Positions 45,905-56,738 of a stretch of DNA of 64,000 bases are shown one piece after another (the first letter of the stretch is position 1; every line of letters begins with the position of its first letter). The translations under genes were made by a program, and so were the position numbers. The stretch covers positions 18,656,536 through 18,720,535 of the forward strand of contig JAJLRJ010000005.1 in NCBI GenBank assembly GCA_024195265.1, read 5' to 3'. This DNA comes from Dendrophyllia cribrosa (lineage: Eukaryota; Cnidaria; Anthozoa; Scleractinia; Dendrophylliidae). The notes under the pieces are model-generated. The model was not told the DNA's origin, searched no databases, and saw only the letters and a program-made list of their open reading frames with translations.

Positions 45905-46331
45905 CATAAGTCTCGTTGTCGGATTCTTTTTGTTATTGATAGATCTTTTCTTTCTCTAAAAGATCCGGGACTCAACAGTTTTTTATTCTTGATTGAACGC
46001 TTATCAATTTCCAACTCTGCGAGTCCATCTAAAAAAGTATTAAGCGCACGGGGTCGGGCTACATCATCGTTATGCGGAAGTATAGCACATACTCAACCAG
46101 CTCTGCGATGTTTGTCACGGGTATAATGCGTTGATTTCGGAGTAATTGGCCTCTAGGTGCCCAAAACAGGATATCTTTGGAAGCGGCCATGTTATGCAAC
46201 AAATCAGAAGCACGTTCTTTTGACACCGCTTTGATTGCGTAAAACATCTTTAATTTTTGGCTCCTTCGGTTGTCTTCCTCGTCATCGTTGTCCTCATCGG
46301 AGGTTATAGTGTTTTCCATTCCGCTCTCCAT
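45905..46331 (-). pseudogene. Polinton-type small protein, frameshifted
   Basis: The minus frame at 46059-46331 starts with an acidic stretch (SDEDNDDEEDN) and then WAPRGQLLRNQRIIPVTNIA, a pattern (W..RG.....G..IP.SNI..LV) that I recall from small proteins encoded beside the packaging ATPase in Polinton/adintovirus-like elements. The frame breaks near 46060. A second minus frame (RALNTFLDGLAELEI) seems to carry the C-terminal part to about 45905. Function unknown; probably a virion or assembly protein. Confidence 0.4.
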
Positions 46332-46360
46332 TCCTTCTTCATCCCAGTCTACTTTTCTCT

Positions 46361-46708
46361 TTATATCGATCCGTACTCGTAAAAGACAAGCTTCAAATAA
46401 TCAGTGTAACGATGCATAGTTTCTTTTATAGCATCAAAACGCCCAAGCTTGTAACAACGGGGGCCAATAAGTCTTGTATAAAGCCACCGCCCTCTTGTAC
46501 AAGTATTTTCTTCTTTGTTTTGCATGTAGGGAACGTTTCGCTTGGCCAGATTAATAAGAGGATCCTTATGTGGGAGCAAAACACGCTTATTTGTTTCAGG
46601 ACAGGTAATGTTTTCCGTAAGAACATTATAAAGAATATGTAACAAAGCGTGAACCTGTTTTGGAGAAGCTGTCCTTAAGAGAAATTGGCGGCTGATGATC
46701 GAGACCAT
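46361..46708 (-). pseudogene. Polinton-type small basic/hydrophobic protein, frameshifted
   Basis: The minus frame begins with a helical region (SPKQVHALLHILYNVLTENI) and a basic middle. Around 46510 homology passes to another frame with KKKILVQEGGGFIQDLLAP, a Lys-rich then Gly/hydrophobic C-terminus. Proteins of this shape (helical, basic, then LLVQKGGF-like tail) are common in animal Polinton/adintovirus-like elements and have been compared with adenovirus core or membrane-active peptides; this is from memory. The frameshift makes it a pseudogene. Confidence 0.45.
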
Positions 46709-46999
46709 TAGCTAAGAGCTGTAGAAAACCCCGGTTGTTCTTTACTACTTGAGACATAACTGTAGAATGAGCTAAGAATAGTGAGTTACTGTCTTATATC
46801 GTGGAATAGAAGGGGAAAAACAATAGAATTGTGGTGGTGGTGAAAACAATAGAATTGTGGTGTGGTGGTGGCTGTGGTGGTGCAAACAATAGAATTGTGG
46901 TGGTGGTGGTGAAAACAATAGAATTGAGGAGGAACTAGCCTATATAAGTGAACAACATTCGTATTTTCTCATTGCACATTGAGCTTTCATTGAGTTGAC

Positions 47000-47179
47000 A
47001 TGAATTTGTCCTGTCCCGTTTGTGAGAAGAAATTTAGCAGGAAAGATAGTATGCAAAGACATATCACCAACAAACCACCAATCCTACTTTCACTCCATTT
47101 AAAGCAATGCCGATTTCTACACAAAAGTGTCATCGGTTTCACTTCGAGCACCCTTTTACTTGTATGGTTGCAGGGATGA
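47000..47179 (+). pseudogene. C2H2 zinc-finger leader upstream of the viral ATPase
   Basis: A 59-codon frame starting MNLSCPVCEKKFSRKDSMQR with C2H2 spacing (C-X2-C...H) and basic residues. In similar elements a single N-terminal finger precedes the packaging ATPase, sometimes in the same protein. Here the ATPase is in a different frame, with the frames crossing around 47070, which suggests a 1-nt frameshift between finger and ATPase or two overlapping genes. Confidence 0.5.
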
Positions 47180-47703
47180 CCGGTTCGGGGAAAACGTTTT
47201 GGGTTCAATCACTGTTACAACAGGCTTCAGACGTGATAAACCCACCACCCGAGAGGATTGTCTGGTGTTATTCACAATGGCAGCCCGCGTTCATACAAAT
47301 GCTAGTCACAATACCACAAATTGAATTTGTTAAGGGTATTCCTCCCGCGTTGGAACACGATTCCTATTTCGATGTCAACAAACGGAGCTTAATCGTCTTT
47401 GACGATCAGATGATTGAAGCCGGAAAAGATAAACGAATAGTAAACCTTTTTACACGAGGTTCTCATCACCGCAACCTGATTGTCATTTATATCGTACAGA
47501 ATCTATTTCATCAGGGGAAGGAAAACCGAAGCATCAGTCACTACTTGGTCCTTTTCAAGAATCCCAGAGACAAACTGCAAATTTTGACTCTAGCCAAGCA
47601 AATGTATCCTGGGCAAACGGCTTTCTTCAAACCAGTACGAAGAGGCTGTACGAAGACCCTATGGTTATCTCCTGGTGTATTTAAAAACAACCACACAAGA
47701 TAA
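47107..47703 (+). CDS. Viral-type DNA-packaging ATPase (HerA/A32-like), Polinton/adintovirus group
   Basis: 198 codons. Walker A GMTGSGKT at residues 23-30, Walker B LIVFDD ending at D99-D100, and a downstream sensor-like stretch with GSHHRN and IVQN (129-132). The spacing and the GSHHRN..QN block are typical of packaging ATPases from Polinton/adintovirus-like elements of invertebrates (family memory). Its role in an active element would be to pump DNA into the capsid. The frame is complete, but the flanking genes are broken, so it is probably a relic. The true start may be upstream, fused to the C2H2 finger. Confidence 0.7.
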   Translation: MPISTQKCHRFHFEHPFTCMVAGMTGSGKTFWVQSLLQQASDVINPPPERIVWCYSQWQPAFIQMLVTIPQIEFVKGIPPALEHDSYFDVNKRSLIVFDDQMIEAGKDKRIVNLFTRGSHHRNLIVIYIVQNLFHQGKENRSISHYLVLFKNPRDKLQILTLAKQMYPGQTAFFKPVRRGCTKTLWLSPGVFKNNHTR

Positions 47704-47720
47704 TTGTAGACTGCGAACGA

Positions 47721-47918
47721 ATGTACTACCCGGTGAAGAACAATTTAATCAAACAGGGGTACAAGAGAATATTTCTCAGACAACAGAACCTTTCGACATC
47801 TCGAGTTCTCTCAGCCATGCAGAGACTACAGGACGGAATGGACAACCTTCTCTCTTGTACAGACCTTAGAAACAAAACCGTTTTTGGATGGTACCCCGTG
47901 TCGTTTGGGGTCACATGA
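47721..47918 (+). other. Small ORF after the viral ATPase, unknown
   Basis: A 65-codon plus-strand frame (MYYPVKNNLIKQGYKRIFLR...) starting 18 bp after the ATPase stop. Basic and helical in composition, with no recognised domain. The position suggests it belongs to the same element. Low confidence that it was ever a gene of its own. Confidence 0.25.
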
Positions 47919-47920
47919 CC

Positions 47921-49020
47921 AGCCACGCCCTAAATTATGCAATATTTGGAATTTTCAGATTACGGCATGAAAATTCAACTAAAAGCGTCCGTTTTTCCTT
48001 CCTTAGTCTTTAATTTACAGAGTAATACGTCAAATTAAACGGGGAATTTCGAAAACTGTTATTGCTGCATAATTATTCATCGTTTTCCCCTAGTCCCAGT
48101 CCCTCTCTAAAATGAAAATGTTATAGTTTACAGAAAACAAATAACTTTGGAAAATCCCGATTAGTTCCATAAACCTTGTGCTAATGGTCATTGATAGAAA
48201 ACAAATTAAGTAAAAAAATATTTTTTTTCAATATCTCGTAAATTTGGATCGAAAAAAAATTGCTAAAAATTGGACGTGGCAAGTCACGTGATGTAGCAAG
48301 TCCATTCATGTAATGGAAAACTTTTCTTTTCAACAATTAAAAGCTTTTTAGAAAGTTTAAAGCCAATAGGTCAAATATGTTTAAAGAGACCCATTCCTTA
48401 ATTCACCCGAGAAACAGTACCTTGAGCTGCAAAACAGATATCTGACATTTAAACATCAATTGAATGGAAGATCTCAACAGTCTGATGAAATGAAAAGAAG
48501 ATTTACAAGTCATCCGGAAGATAATTTACCCATCATTATGCAAGAACCCACAGCAGTAACAGCCGTGACAACCTCTACACCCTTAAATCCATTTATCGCG
48601 ACACCCTCTCCGAATGTAGCGCCCACCATACAAGAAACTTCTGCAGTAATGCCATCACCTTTAAATCCCCCCCACAGTACAAACACCCACGACCTCGAAT
48701 CCATTTAGTAAATTACTTAGATGTTGGTGACGATAAACCTAAATGGCGATCGCGGCGTTGCAGATATAGAGCTGAACCTTACAAGTATTCTAAGAATCAA
48801 GAAAATTAATTTCATCTGTTGGGATGATTGCATTGCGGTGAGGCACAGAAAACCAAGGGAATCAAATACTTTGTGTAAACATGATGAAAAAGAATAAACC
48901 TCTGTCTGTTCCTTTCCATCTAAGCTTTTAAATTGTCTGTATAATTATGAAATTGTTTGTTATCAATAAATATAGTTTGAACTTAAACAAAGTGTGGGTT
49001 TGTTTTAGCACGCGCGTGTA
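47921..49020. other. Intergenic, low-complexity ORF only
   Basis: AT-rich. The plus frame at 48460-48708 is Thr/Pro/Ser-rich (PTAVTAVTTSTPLNPF) and unrecognised; it could be the tail of a further decayed gene of the viral element. AATAAA signals occur at about 48893 and 48965. Confidence 0.3.
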
Positions 49021-49029
49021 ATTGTCTGC

Positions 49030-49395
49030 TAACTAGAAAACATTGTTGCGGAGGCAAATGTTTCCCAGTTTAGCCGTGTGGGAAACATATGTTGCGGAAA
49101 CAAATTTTGCTGCTCGGAAACAAGAAAATGTTTTTGCCTCAGGTCAAAAACATTTTTTCTTCCCGTACACAAATTTTGCTTCCGCAACAAATGTTTTCCA
49201 GTTTAGCCACCATGAAAGCAATGTTGACTAGATTCCAGTGCTGCTCATTAAAAATGTTTCCCAGCAACGGCGAGCGGGCCGGCGAGTGTACAATAATGCG
49301 CATGCGTAACCTTTTGTTTCCGAAACAATGTTTCCTCGTTTAGCCACTGGGGCAGCAAAACATCTTGTTTGTTTCCACCTAATTTAGCCACCCCG
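49030..49395. mobile_element. Palindrome-rich MITE-like repeat
   Basis: Built from several direct and inverted copies of AATGTTTCC(C/T)(A/C)GTTTAGCC and AACA(A/T)TGTTGCGGA blocks (49040, 49060, 49085, 49180, 49328), with both strands represented. Outer parts: AGAAAACATTGTTGCGG on the left, AATTTAGCCACCCCGG on the right. Non-coding; the ORFs here are by-products of the repeats. Confidence 0.55.
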
Positions 49396-49564
49396 GAAAT
49401 TAAAACTTAAAGCAGGTGATGGCTGGGAAACTGAAAATCGATATAGAGTTTAGCGATGAAATAAGAATGTTACGGTAAATAAGAATAAGAAGCGGTTTTT
49501 CATACTGTGCAATTTTATTGCTTCTAAACTTGAATGTTTCGCCGGGAACCTTCTTATCCACAGC

Positions 49565-49640
49565 TTTGATGGTCTAGTGGTTAAGACACTGCATTGTGTC
49601 TGCAGTAACCCAGATTTGAGTCCTTGTCAAGGCATGTTGT
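49565..49640 (+). repeat. tRNA-Glu/Asp-derived SINE-like fragment
   Basis: TGGTCTAGTGGTTA (49570-49583) is a tRNA A box in the form found in tRNA-Glu or tRNA-Asp, and AGATTTGAGTCC (49612-49623) a degenerate B box at normal spacing. The acceptor stem does not pair properly and the B box is off consensus, so this is a tRNA-derived repeat rather than a gene. Confidence 0.55.
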
Positions 49641-50590
49641 TTTGCTCTCTTTACTGTAACAAAAAAGGCGAATGGCACCTTGGGTTTCTTGAAATCTCAA
49701 AATAAGTTCGGTCACTTTTAAGACTCCCATACAAGGCGTTAGTTCATGTTCAGCTGATTTTGCAACCCTAGACTAGACTTGGCTTGCTATTGCTATTGAC
49801 TTCCAGACTTCCTTTTTTTTCACATTTCTGAGCCATTTTGTAGAACCATTTTTTTTACTGGACAATATTGCCGAGATGATTTTATTTCTGTTTAGCGAAG
49901 GCTCATTCTCTTCTGAGTTTTACTTCCAATTCTAGATATAATTCTTCATGCCACTGATCAGTTTCCTGGCAAATGATACTGTTCTAGAACAAAACTCTCT
50001 GATCTCTATACCATATCCCAGACTAAACTGCTTGAAAACCATACCCTTTACTGTGGCACATACACATATAGCATATTATATATGAGAAATACTCCTCCCA
50101 GGGGAGACATTAAGTTTATCAATAAACCTTTTCAATTCCAAACTCCTCAGAGCCTTCAAACAAAGAAACCTTTGTCTCAACCCTCCAATCAAGACATGCT
50201 AGACTCATTAATAACAATAACTGAAATCCTCATATAAGCTTACTACACGTACATCTATTTTTTAAAAATCAGAATGACTTGCACAGGTGTTTTATAATAG
50301 AATGGCAGTTTTGTCACTTATATGCACTGCACAGAAACTTATGATCAAAAGCGAAAGCTATTAACAAAGACATTTTCTTGAACAAACATCAGAGATGCGA
50401 AGGAGTCGTGCGAAGAAACCACTGCATGCGAACATGTACAAGTTCCAAAGTAAGTATTTAAACATCATTTTCATATGAGAGTCCAAAGTGTAGATGAAGG
50501 GAATATGAAACGACAGCGTAATAAATCTTGTATAATTTCTCCATGGCGGCACTGCACGACTGCGGCATCAATGTTTGTTTGAAATATTCG
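49641..50590. other. Spacer downstream of BBIP1, no gene seen
   Basis: AT-rich sequence on the 3' side of BBIP1 (minus strand). No ORF with recognisable content. It may hold the BBIP1 3' UTR; I could not fix the poly(A) site. Confidence 0.4.
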
Positions 50591-50596
50591 ATGTTG

Positions 50597-50809
50597 CTAT
50601 GTAAATCCACCTTGTAATTTCTGTTCTTGTTCTTGTCTCTTTACAGCTTCTTGTGCTTCTTTCTGCATAGTTTCCAGCTTTTCAAGCGTCACAGACTTCA
50701 TTGGCATTATTTTAGGTTTGCAAAGAACCGGCATCGGTGTCTGTTCAGTAAAAAGGAGCCCTTGTTTAGGAAGAACTTCCTTGAAAACAATTCTTTCACC
50801 CGCCGCCAT
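50597..50809 (-). CDS. BBIP1: BBIP1 (BBIP10), BBSome-interacting protein 1
   Basis: A 70-residue protein in one open frame, close to the length of the core of vertebrate BBIP1. FKEVLPKQGLLF, VLCKPKIMPMKS and VTLEKLETMQ match the conserved blocks of BBIP1 as I remember them. A charged Gln/Glu-rich helix follows. BBIP1 is a small BBSome subunit required for BBSome assembly and ciliary membrane traffic. The start is the ATG at 50807-50809, within a GCGGCGG context. Spliced coding exons in other animals cannot be excluded here, but none is needed. No frame damage. Confidence 0.88.
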   Translation of the reverse strand: MAAGERIVFKEVLPKQGLLFTEQTPMPVLCKPKIMPMKSVTLEKLETMQKEAQEAVKRQEQEQKLQGGFT

Positions 50810-50879
50810 ATTGGTCCGATCCTTCTCTTTGAAGAGATCAGCCGCTGACCAAAATGTCGAAAAAAGCAGGGGTAATTAA

Positions 50880-51540
50880 TTTTTCACTAATCGTAAATTG
50901 ATCAATCCTGATGAGGAAATTACAAGCCAGCCATTCAGCGAAGACTTACAACTCCTCCACACAACACATCAGGGCTTTCAAATCAAAGTTAATTTAGGTA
51001 CTTCTTCCGACTCATAAAACTAAATTGCAAATAAAAATATTTCATATTTCCAGAATCAAAATTTTCGTTCGATGATTCACGACCATTCACCGGGCGCGAA
51101 TCTCAGACACTTTTGTTTTGATTTTTTATTTTATTTTCAATTGTCAAGTTTAGAAAAGGAATTGCTATGTTACTTTATAAATATGTAAAGTAGTGACGGT
51201 ATTTTTTAAATATGTAAATAATAATTGGCAACCCACGTACACCTATGGCAAAATAACAATTTGCTTTTTACAGCGCGTTTATATAAGCTGACCAAAGAGT
51301 CAGAGGAACAAAAAACGCCTTTCAACATCTAAAATCATCTTTTTTTTAAATAGATTTCTTAGGTGCTCGAAGTTTCACGACAAGAAAATTCCCGGAAGAA
51401 ATAGTTAGGTAAGTATGTGGCAATATCTCGATTTTCCAGCTATTTCTTTCAGCGAGAATTGTCTGAAAAATGTTCTATGGAATAAAAATCTATTGCCTTG
51501 CTAACCTGTCGTAGACGGTTTGGTGGGCGCGGCGAATTTG
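50880..51540. other. Spacer between BBIP1 and the PMCA promoter
   Basis: No supported gene. A stretch at 51343-51413 looks exon-like (T-rich tract and AG, open stretch, GTAAGTATG) but does not fit the only upstream start in phase; see rejected items. AATAAA occurs at about 51481. Confidence 0.4.
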
Positions 51541-51554
51541 TGGTCTGACCGGCG

Positions 51555-51645
51555 GATGACGTTCTTGTAACATAGCGACGCTGGACCAATCACATCGCGT
51601 GAGGATTCAAAATAGACCAATCACGGAGTTTCCATCACGTGCCCT
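51555..51645 (+). promoter_or_regulatory. Probable promoter of the PMCA gene
   Basis: A CpG-richer patch with a CRE-like TGACGT (51557-51562), two CCAAT boxes (51586-51590 and 51617-51621, both as GACCAATCAC) and a CACGTG E-box (51636-51641), about 750-840 bp before the PMCA start codon. CCAAT pairs of this spacing are typical NF-Y sites. No TATA box is seen. Inference from motif content only. Confidence 0.5.
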
Positions 51646-52399
51646 GAGGTGAGTTTTACCTTTGCTTTGCTTCAGAGAAGCCTTCGTGAAAGGAGTGAAC
51701 TAAGGGATTGTTTCTTTGAGTTATCAGTGTTTGTTCGTTGCTGTACGGCGGCAAAGCAGCAGCGATCCAGCTCTCTTTCACGGGCACAATCAATTTTCTC
51801 TCGAGTATCAAACTTGAGAAGCTCGCGCAGTACTGCCGACCTTGCGTCCTGTAGTGCTCTAGTTTCCCGTGTGCTGGGTTGGTGTTTTCCATTCTGTTAT
51901 TGTTCAAAGCCGCTTGCTGGTGACAAATTGCGTCGCTGTCGATCAGAAAACGTGTTAAAGGTATAAAACCTGCTCTGAAACGATGTGAAGCTGGTGTGAT
52001 AAAGCGATTGGACCAACAGACTTGCAAGCAGGCATCAACTTGTTGTTTTGTCATTTTGTAGGAGTGACGCTTTGGCCTGGAAGCATTTGAAGGTGGACGT
52101 CTTTTATATGCATGCTCAGTTGTTCGGGTGAACGTTTGTGAAAAATTTCGTTTTCCAGCGAATTCCCTGGTGACTGATCTTTGGTTTTCATAAGGGCTTT
52201 GCAAGCATATTTTCCAGCCCAAGCGGAACATCTGGGACAAACTGTTTGCGAATTGACTGCTATTTAACAGCGAGGAGGAACGGTTGAGCTTGCTATTGTG
52301 CGCTTAATTAGAAGGTATTTCCCACGAGGCTTGATTTTGAGAGCTGTATAATATTTTTAACATAAATAGACCTTAACATCGCATAAACTAGTTTTTACC

Positions 52400-53902
52400 A
52401 TGGCCGACGCAGCTACAAAGAAAGAGGAACAGCAATCGCTGCATTCAATGGATTCGATGGATTTTAGCGCCGTCGCGGATTTTTCAGATGTTTCCATAAG
52501 AGATCTTACATTGCTTATGGAGCACAGAGGACGAGAAGCAAAAGATTACATAGATGCAAAGTTTGGAGGATTAAACAAGCTTGTCCATAAGCTGCATACT
52601 TCAGCTGAGAAGGGAATCGGCGGCTTTCTCGAAGACCTGGAGAATCGTAAGAATGTGTTCGGAGTGAATTATATTCCTCCTAAACCTCCTAAAACATTTC
52701 TCCAGTTTCTCGTAGATGCTTTCAAGGATACTATTCTCATAATTCTTACGATTGCTGCAATCGTGTCCCTTCTGTTAGGAATTTTTGCCCCTGAAGAATG
52801 CGAAGGCTCTGAAGATAACACGGGCTGGATCGATGGATTTGCCATCATCGTTGCTGTGATTATTGTAGCATTAGTCACTGCAGTGAACGATTATCAAAAA
52901 GAGCAGCAGTTTCGCGGCCTACAAAGCAAAATCGAAGGCGAGCACAAGTTTACAGTAGTGAGACATGGAGAACCCATAGAAGTGCTCAACAGTGAAATAG
53001 TGGTTGGTGATCTTTGCCAGGTCAAATATGGTGATTTATTGCCTGCTGATGGTGTTATTGTTCAATGTAATGACCTTAAAGTTGATGAAAGTTCTCTGAC
53101 TGGTGAATCTGACCTAGTTAAGAAGGGAGCAGAGAGAGACCCACTGTTACTCGCTGGTACCCATATCATGGAGGGAAGTGGTAAGATGGTTGTAGCTGCC
53201 GTCGGTGTCAATTCCCAAACAGGAATAATCTTCTCATTGCTTGGAGTGCAAAATGAGAAGGAGGCTGAGAAGCAAGATAACGAAGACGCCGCACCCCAGT
53301 CACCCATGATAAAAGCCAACCAGGAAGATTTTGAGGAAATCCCGTTGGAAGACAATGAAGATTCTGATTCAAATGGCAAGGAGAAGAAAGACAAACAGGA
53401 GAAGTCAGTTCTGCAAGGAAAACTGACAAAGCTGGCTGTCAGCATTGGTTGGTTCGGTGTTGCTGCTGCACTCCTTACAATAATTGTCATGGTCTTGCAG
53501 TTCAGTATTAGAAAGTATGTAAACGAGAAAGCTAGTTGGCAGAATAAACACCTAAATGCTTATGTCAATGCTTTTATTACTGGCCTGACTGTGTTAGTTG
53601 TAGCCGTTCCGGAGGGTCTTCCCCTTGCAGTTACTATATCCTTGGCTTATTCTGTAAAGAAAATGTTGGATGACAATAACTTAGTCAGGCATCTTGATGC
53701 TTGTGAGACTATGGGAAACGCAACTGCCATCTGCTCCGACAAGACTGGAACTCTCACAACAAACCGGATGACAGTAGTGCAAAGTTACCTAGCTGATAAT
53801 CATCACAAGGATGTGCCGAAACAAGGAGAGCTCCCACCGACCTTGGTTGAGGTGTTGTGCAAAGGAATAGCTATAAACAGTAGCTATGCTTCCAATATTC
53901 TG
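52400..53902 (+). CDS. ATP2B: PMCA coding exon 1 (501 codons)
   Basis: Encodes the cytosolic N-terminus, TM1 (about 108-129) and TM2 (about 145-165). The actuator domain follows, with TGES at 234-237. Next comes an acidic/Lys linker (about 295-340) typical of the PMCA first loop, then TM3 (about 345-370) and TM4 with PEGLP at 404-408. The phosphorylation motif DKTGT is at 447-451 with the acceptor D447. The exon ends after NSSYASNIL at a GTAAGT donor; the open frame beyond it is intron. Confidence 0.95.
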
Positions 53903-56705
53903 GTAAGTAAACATTGTGTTTGTGCAGTTGTGTTTGTTATTACATTCCAAGATGTTAATTATGCCATTAACACCAGTAGAGGTTAAAGAGAGTCATATTT
54001 GTTTACACGAGGAAATTTCTTGGCAAATAATATCAGAAGAAACTTAGATTTAGTGAGTATGATTTGTTGCTCATGAACTATGAGGCTATCGGTTTGTGTT
54101 GTGTTTTCTCTCTGAATGAAATTTGTTTATATCACAGTGTTGTTTTGCTATAATTTAAGCAAGACTGTATCAAAAGATGATGAATTATTTAAAGAAAAAA
54201 ATTAAATTGAGAGGTCATTTTTCTGTTTACAGAAATGACAAAAAAGAATGATTTGTTTAAAACAGGAAAATACAGCCACATTTTTTTAATTGTAAATTGA
54301 AAACAGTTACCAAGTATTTATCTCTGTATCCGTTTTACAGTGGTACTTTGAGGATTGTCTTTGTGTTTTAACTTTTATGTTGAACCAGATGGCATCATTG
54401 TGCCAAAAAATATTATTTCTCAAGGTTATTTTTCTCTGTCAGTTACCTATACTTATTTGCATTTTTATGGGTTTTAAGATGCTTGTTCTGCAGGTTATGC
54501 ATCGCTCAAACTCAATATAATGGCTTGATTCACAGTTACTGTCAAACAGCAATGTCACTTTAATTCAAAAACACTCGGATAAAATTCCTTCTTTGTGTGG
54601 TATACATGTGATGAAAGAAACATCTGTCAGACACAATTCAAGATCAAATTATTTTTTACCTTGACAATATAAAAACATTTAGATTGCCTTTTTAGATTTG
54701 TTTATTATTTCAGCTCTTAAGCTACTCCAGAGATTGCTTCATGGAAATGAGGGGAGTAGGGAAACTCTGCCAAAATGTGTTTTAGAAGATCTGTGGTCAA
54801 ATGTTGATGTATTCGAAGTTGCACTGACTTGTGAGATTTTACAGAAGCAGATGACTTGTGAAGTGCAAAAACCTAAGAATAGAACAGATGCGAAGCACAT
54901 TACACCTTTCCATATGTGCGAGACACAACCAATGCATAGTAATTTTTTTCCTTCTTGTTATTGTTGTCTTTTTTTAAAATCTGCTTTCGTTATTTCCTTC
55001 TCTAACATTTGTCAATCTTTGTGTAGAACAGGATTTTAATATTGAAATAAGTCCTGGAAAAAAATGGTTAACCCCAAAACCCATTACCTAGCAAAAGCAA
55101 TTAACTCTGTTTTATACCGAAAGCAAAAAAAATACCAGATGTTTCTCATACACGTAAATGTTCTTGAAAAAATGCTCTGATTTATTTATATTTGGGAAAT
55201 AATTTTCTCTGAAAGTGGTTCAAATTTATGTTGGTTAAATTAGTTGCAGTAAAAAGAGAATTCACTTTTAAAACTTTAAAATGGAATGGAATGATGGAAT
55301 GTTTTTGTGATTTCTTTTTATCCATGCAATTGAAATGAAAATTGTAATTTTTTTCATAATCACACCTATGATAATTAAGTGAAATAGCAATTGTTTCAGG
55401 ATAAATTAATTTTATTATCTTTAAAACATTTGGATGGACAGTTTGTGATCCTTTCAGTCTAATAATCAAAGTGTCATCTGGTTTTAGTACTTAAAGTTTT
55501 ACTTTTAGTTAAGATGTACCCTAGAGGACTTGCTATGTTGGACTGGATGTACATTTTTTCAAAATATTTGATTTAAATCTCAAAAAGTAAACATGATTAT
55601 TGTCTTTAGGGTCTTTTTTTTCTAATTTTGTGACTGGTGTGACACCAGGAATTGAAATGTGAATGATATTTAGATATTAATTATCATGTCTTGGAGAACA
55701 AGAAACATTTAAGCTGTCAAATGATGTGAGTTGGCAAGAGTTTGAGTTAATGTTTGAGTTGAGTTGTTGAGGCTCTATTTTTTTGGCTACTGAATGAAAA
55801 TCAGAGGACAAAGTTTCTTGTGATGTTTCAAAATTATTAGACTTGATAAGTGACAAATGTGTTTTGTTTTATTACATTTCTTGTGTTTTGAAAAGTTGAC
55901 GTAGTCCAAGTTGCAAGTTTCATAGCTGTTTTATTTTCCCTCAGTTCTGATAGACTCTGCACCTGTGTTCTTCCCCAATATTTCGTGTTTTCTATTGTGT
56001 ACTGTTTTACACTGCACTTAAAAAATGGAATTCGAACCTGATGTAAGCTCTTGCATCTTTGATTCAGGCAAAGTCAAGAAAGAAGGGATAAAAAGCACTG
56101 TAGGCTTGACTACAAGCCGCTGTTTGTGAAATGAGCCCGCTGACCTCCCCCGAAAAGACGGCTGAACGCGTGAACTTGTTATTGTTAATTCCTCCAATCA
56201 GAAGCTTGCCTGCTTAAATTGAGCAGGCGAATAAATTATTTTTCTAGAGCATAATTTCAAAATGGTGGATGCGATGAGTTGTTTGATTTGGCGTGCAATC
56301 GTGTTGTAGAGAGGTCAAAACTTGAAACGGAAAGCGCTGGAAAAGCTGGTTGACGGTGAAGATTTGTTTGTTATTCAAGCTACGGGATCAGGAAAGTCCC
56401 TTATTTTCCAATCCACACCGATGATTTTCGATGTTGCTGTCGTTATTTCACCCCTGACTTCGCTAATGGAAGATCAAGTAAAATTCGTAAAATCAATAGG
56501 CATTGCTGCCGAGTTTATTGGCGAAGATCAAAAGGACGAGGAGGTGAAAAAAGCCGTTGAAAGGGGAGACTGCGAGATCATCTTTGGGTCACCGGTGTCA
56601 TTTTTGTGTTCTGATCGATGGAGAAAGATGTTGTAGAGTGAGGTCTATGAAGAGAGATTGTGCTTCATTGCTGTGGATGAAGCTCACACTTATTTTCATA
56701 TAGAC

Positions 56706-56738
<33 letters not shown>

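Noticed and set aside
50854..51520. Possible tiny plus-strand gene: ATG at 50854 with donor at 50872, exon-like stretch at 51359-51413, tail with AATAAA near 51481
   Set aside because: The first exon ends in phase 0 and the second reads openly only in phase 1, so they do not join; no family recognised.
51656..52240. 194-codon open frame on the minus strand, antisense to the PMCA 5' region
   Set aside because: No domain or family features, irregular composition, and it lies over the probable PMCA 5' UTR; most likely a chance ORF.
54698..55039. 113-codon plus ORF in PMCA intron 1
   Set aside because: No domain, and PMCA exons 1 and 2 join without missing residues, so no extra coding exon is needed here.
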